DNA from: an uncultured Flavobacteriales bacterium
GTDB taxonomy: Bacteria > Bacteroidota > Bacteroidia > Flavobacteriales > UBA7430
Direction: 5' to 3'
Assembly: GCA_913041775.1 (NCBI GenBank)
Contig: CAJWJW010000076.1
Span: 1-6,649 of the forward strand
Length of the DNA: 6,649 nucleotides
Position numbers and translations under genes: made by a program. Numbering within the stretch: position 1 is the first letter of the stretch; each line of letters begins with the position of its first letter. This document shows positions 5,415-6,649 of this stretch, in pieces. The notes below the pieces were generated by a model that saw only the letters and a program-made list of their open reading frames with translations, did no database searches and was not told the DNA's origin.

Positions 5415-6649
5415 TTATCTACCCATAGGTAAATTAGGCATTCCACCGCCTTTACCCATCATTTTCATCATGTTCTTCATTCCACCACCTTGCATCATCT
5501 TCATAACTTTACCCATGTCATTGAACTGCTTAATAAGCTGGTTAACTTCTTTTACTGTTCGTCCGCTACCAAGAGCTACACGATTTCGGCGGGAACCATT
5601 TAATATTGAAGGATTTGTACGTTCATCTTTAGTCATAGAACCAATCATTGCTTCTACATGCTTAAAGGCGTCGTCTTCAATCTCTACATCCTTCATGGCT
5701 TTTCCCATTCCTGGAATCATACCCATTAAGTCTTTAACATTACCCATTTTCTTAATCTGACCTATCTGCTCAACAAAATCGTTGAAGTCAAATTCATTCT
5801 TGGCAATTTTCTTTTGAAGCTGACGAGCTTTCTCAGAATCAAATTGTTCTTGAGCTTTTTCTACAAGCGATACCACATCACCCATACCCAAAATACGGTC
5901 TGCCATACGACTTGGATGGAACACATCTAATGCATCCATATTCTCGCCCATACCTACAAACTTAATCGGCTTATTAACCACCGATTTAATTGTTAAGGCT
6001 GCACCACCACGCGTATCACCATCTAATTTGGTCAATACTACTCCGTCGTAATTAAGCTTTTCGTTAAAGGCTTTGGCTGTATTTACCGCATCTTGCCCAG
6101 TCATAGCATCCACTACAAATAATGTTTCTTGAGGATTTACAGCAGCTTTAACTGCAGAAATCTCATTCATCATTTGCTCGTCAATTGCTAAACGACCGGC
6201 TGTATCGATAATAATTACATCGTTACCATTTTGCTTTGCATGCACTATAGCAGCCTTTGCAATAGCAACAGGATCTTTACTTTCTTTATCGGTAAACACC
6301 TCTACACCTACTTGTTCTGCTAAGATCTCTAACTGATTTATGGCTGCCGGACGATAAACATCGCAGGCAACTAATAAAGGGTTTTTCGATTTTTTAGCTT
6401 TTAAGAACAAGGCTAACTTTCCTGTAAAAGTAGTTTTACCCGATCCTTGTAGTCCAGCAATAAGAATTGTGGATGGAGAAGCTTCAAGGTTAATACCAGA
6501 AGCTTGAGAACCCATAAGTTCTGTTAACTCGTCTTTTACGAGCTTAATCATTAACTGCCCAGGATGTAGCGCTGTTAATACATCTTGACCTAATGCTTTA
6601 TCCTTTACTTTTTTAGTAAAGTCTTTGGCTATTTTATAATTAACATCGG
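5415..6649 (-). CDS. ffh: Signal recognition particle protein Ffh (SRP54), N-terminus cut by window edge
   Basis: The GTPase subunit of the signal recognition particle binds signal sequences and SRP RNA and docks with FtsY to deliver membrane proteins. The frame is open to the window edge: 410 residues are visible and about 40 N-terminal residues appear to be missing. An internal ATG at 6551 is not the start, because the 32 residues before it (opening DVNYKIAKDF and containing ALGQDVLTALHPGQL) are clear Ffh N-domain sequence. In visible numbering, the G domain carries P-loop GLQGSGKTT (65-73), DVYRPAA (96-102), DTAGR (148-152), TKLDGDTRGG (206-215) and GMGE (232-235). The M domain begins near 255. 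It contains the SRP RNA-binding segment SRRNRVALGSGRTV (352-365) and ends in a methionine- and glycine-rich tail (about 377-408). folD follows nine bases after its stop. The promoter is outside the window. Confidence 0.97.
   Translation of the reverse strand, partial: DVNYKIAKDFTKKVKDKALGQDVLTALHPGQLMIKLVKDELTELMGSQASGINLEASPSTILIAGLQGSGKTTFTGKLALFLKAKKSKNPLLVACDVYRPAAINQLEILAEQVGVEVFTDKESKDPVAIAKAAIVHAKQNGNDVIIIDTAGRLAIDEQMMNEISAVKAAVNPQETLFVVDAMTGQDAVNTAKAFNEKLNYDGVVLTKLDGDTRGGAALTIKSVVNKPIKFVGMGENMDALDVFHPSRMADRILGMGDVVSLVEKAQEQFDSEKARQLQKKIAKNEFDFNDFVEQIGQIKKMGNVKDLMGMIPGMGKAMKDVEIEDDAFKHVEAMIGSMTKDERTNPSILNGSRRNRVALGSGRTVKEVNQLIKQFNDMGKVMKMMQGGGMKNMMKMMGKGGGMPNLPMGR

Noticed and set aside
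5420..5520. CAT-rich, repeat-like stretch on the plus strand
   Set aside because: It encodes the methionine- and glycine-rich C-terminus normal for Ffh, so it is not a separate repeat element.
5374..5760. 128-codon plus-strand frame opposite the ffh tail
   Set aside because: Its runs of Pro, Ile and Phe are the complement of the Met/Gly-rich Ffh tail, so it is a shadow of ffh.

Overview
The window looks like an ordinary chromosomal housekeeping segment from an AT-rich member of the Bacteroidota. The evidence is the style of the FtsK, Ffh and FolD proteins, the absence of Shine-Dalgarno sequences before the starts, and TAnnTTTG-type -7 promoter boxes. The order or genus cannot be fixed from the sequence alone. 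I see no mobile element, CRISPR array, tRNA, rRNA, phage gene or defence gene, and no sign of an undescribed system.

Layout. At the left edge (1-50, minus) are the first 16 codons of a gene that reads like valyl-tRNA synthetase. A 273-base divergent intergenic region (51-323) follows. It holds one candidate -7 box per direction, a perfect 14-bp tandem repeat, and three related CTTGAAA elements. On the plus strand, 324-2708 encodes a complete 794-aa FtsK/SpoIIIE DNA translocase. All remaining genes are on the minus strand. In transcription order from the right edge they are: ffh (5415-6649, 5' end cut off), folD (5415 side to 4533, nine bases after ffh), a strong UUCG-loop terminator, a YbdG-type mechanosensitive channel gene (4450-3194), and a GNAT acetyltransferase gene (3147-2710). 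The last gene runs convergently into ftsK with one base between the stop codons.

How the genes work together. ffh (SRP-dependent targeting of membrane proteins) and folD (one-carbon folate metabolism) form a tight pair closed by the intrinsic terminator. The channel and acetyltransferase genes probably form a second, looser unit, possibly started from a weak promoter just after that terminator. ftsK (chromosome segregation at the division septum) and valS (translation) are expressed divergently. These genes share no evident pathway and are best read as neighbouring housekeeping units. The points most worth a second look are the repeat cluster in the valS-ftsK region, the one-base convergent junction without a terminator, and an A8 tract inside the acetyl-CoA binding motif of the acetyltransferase gene.
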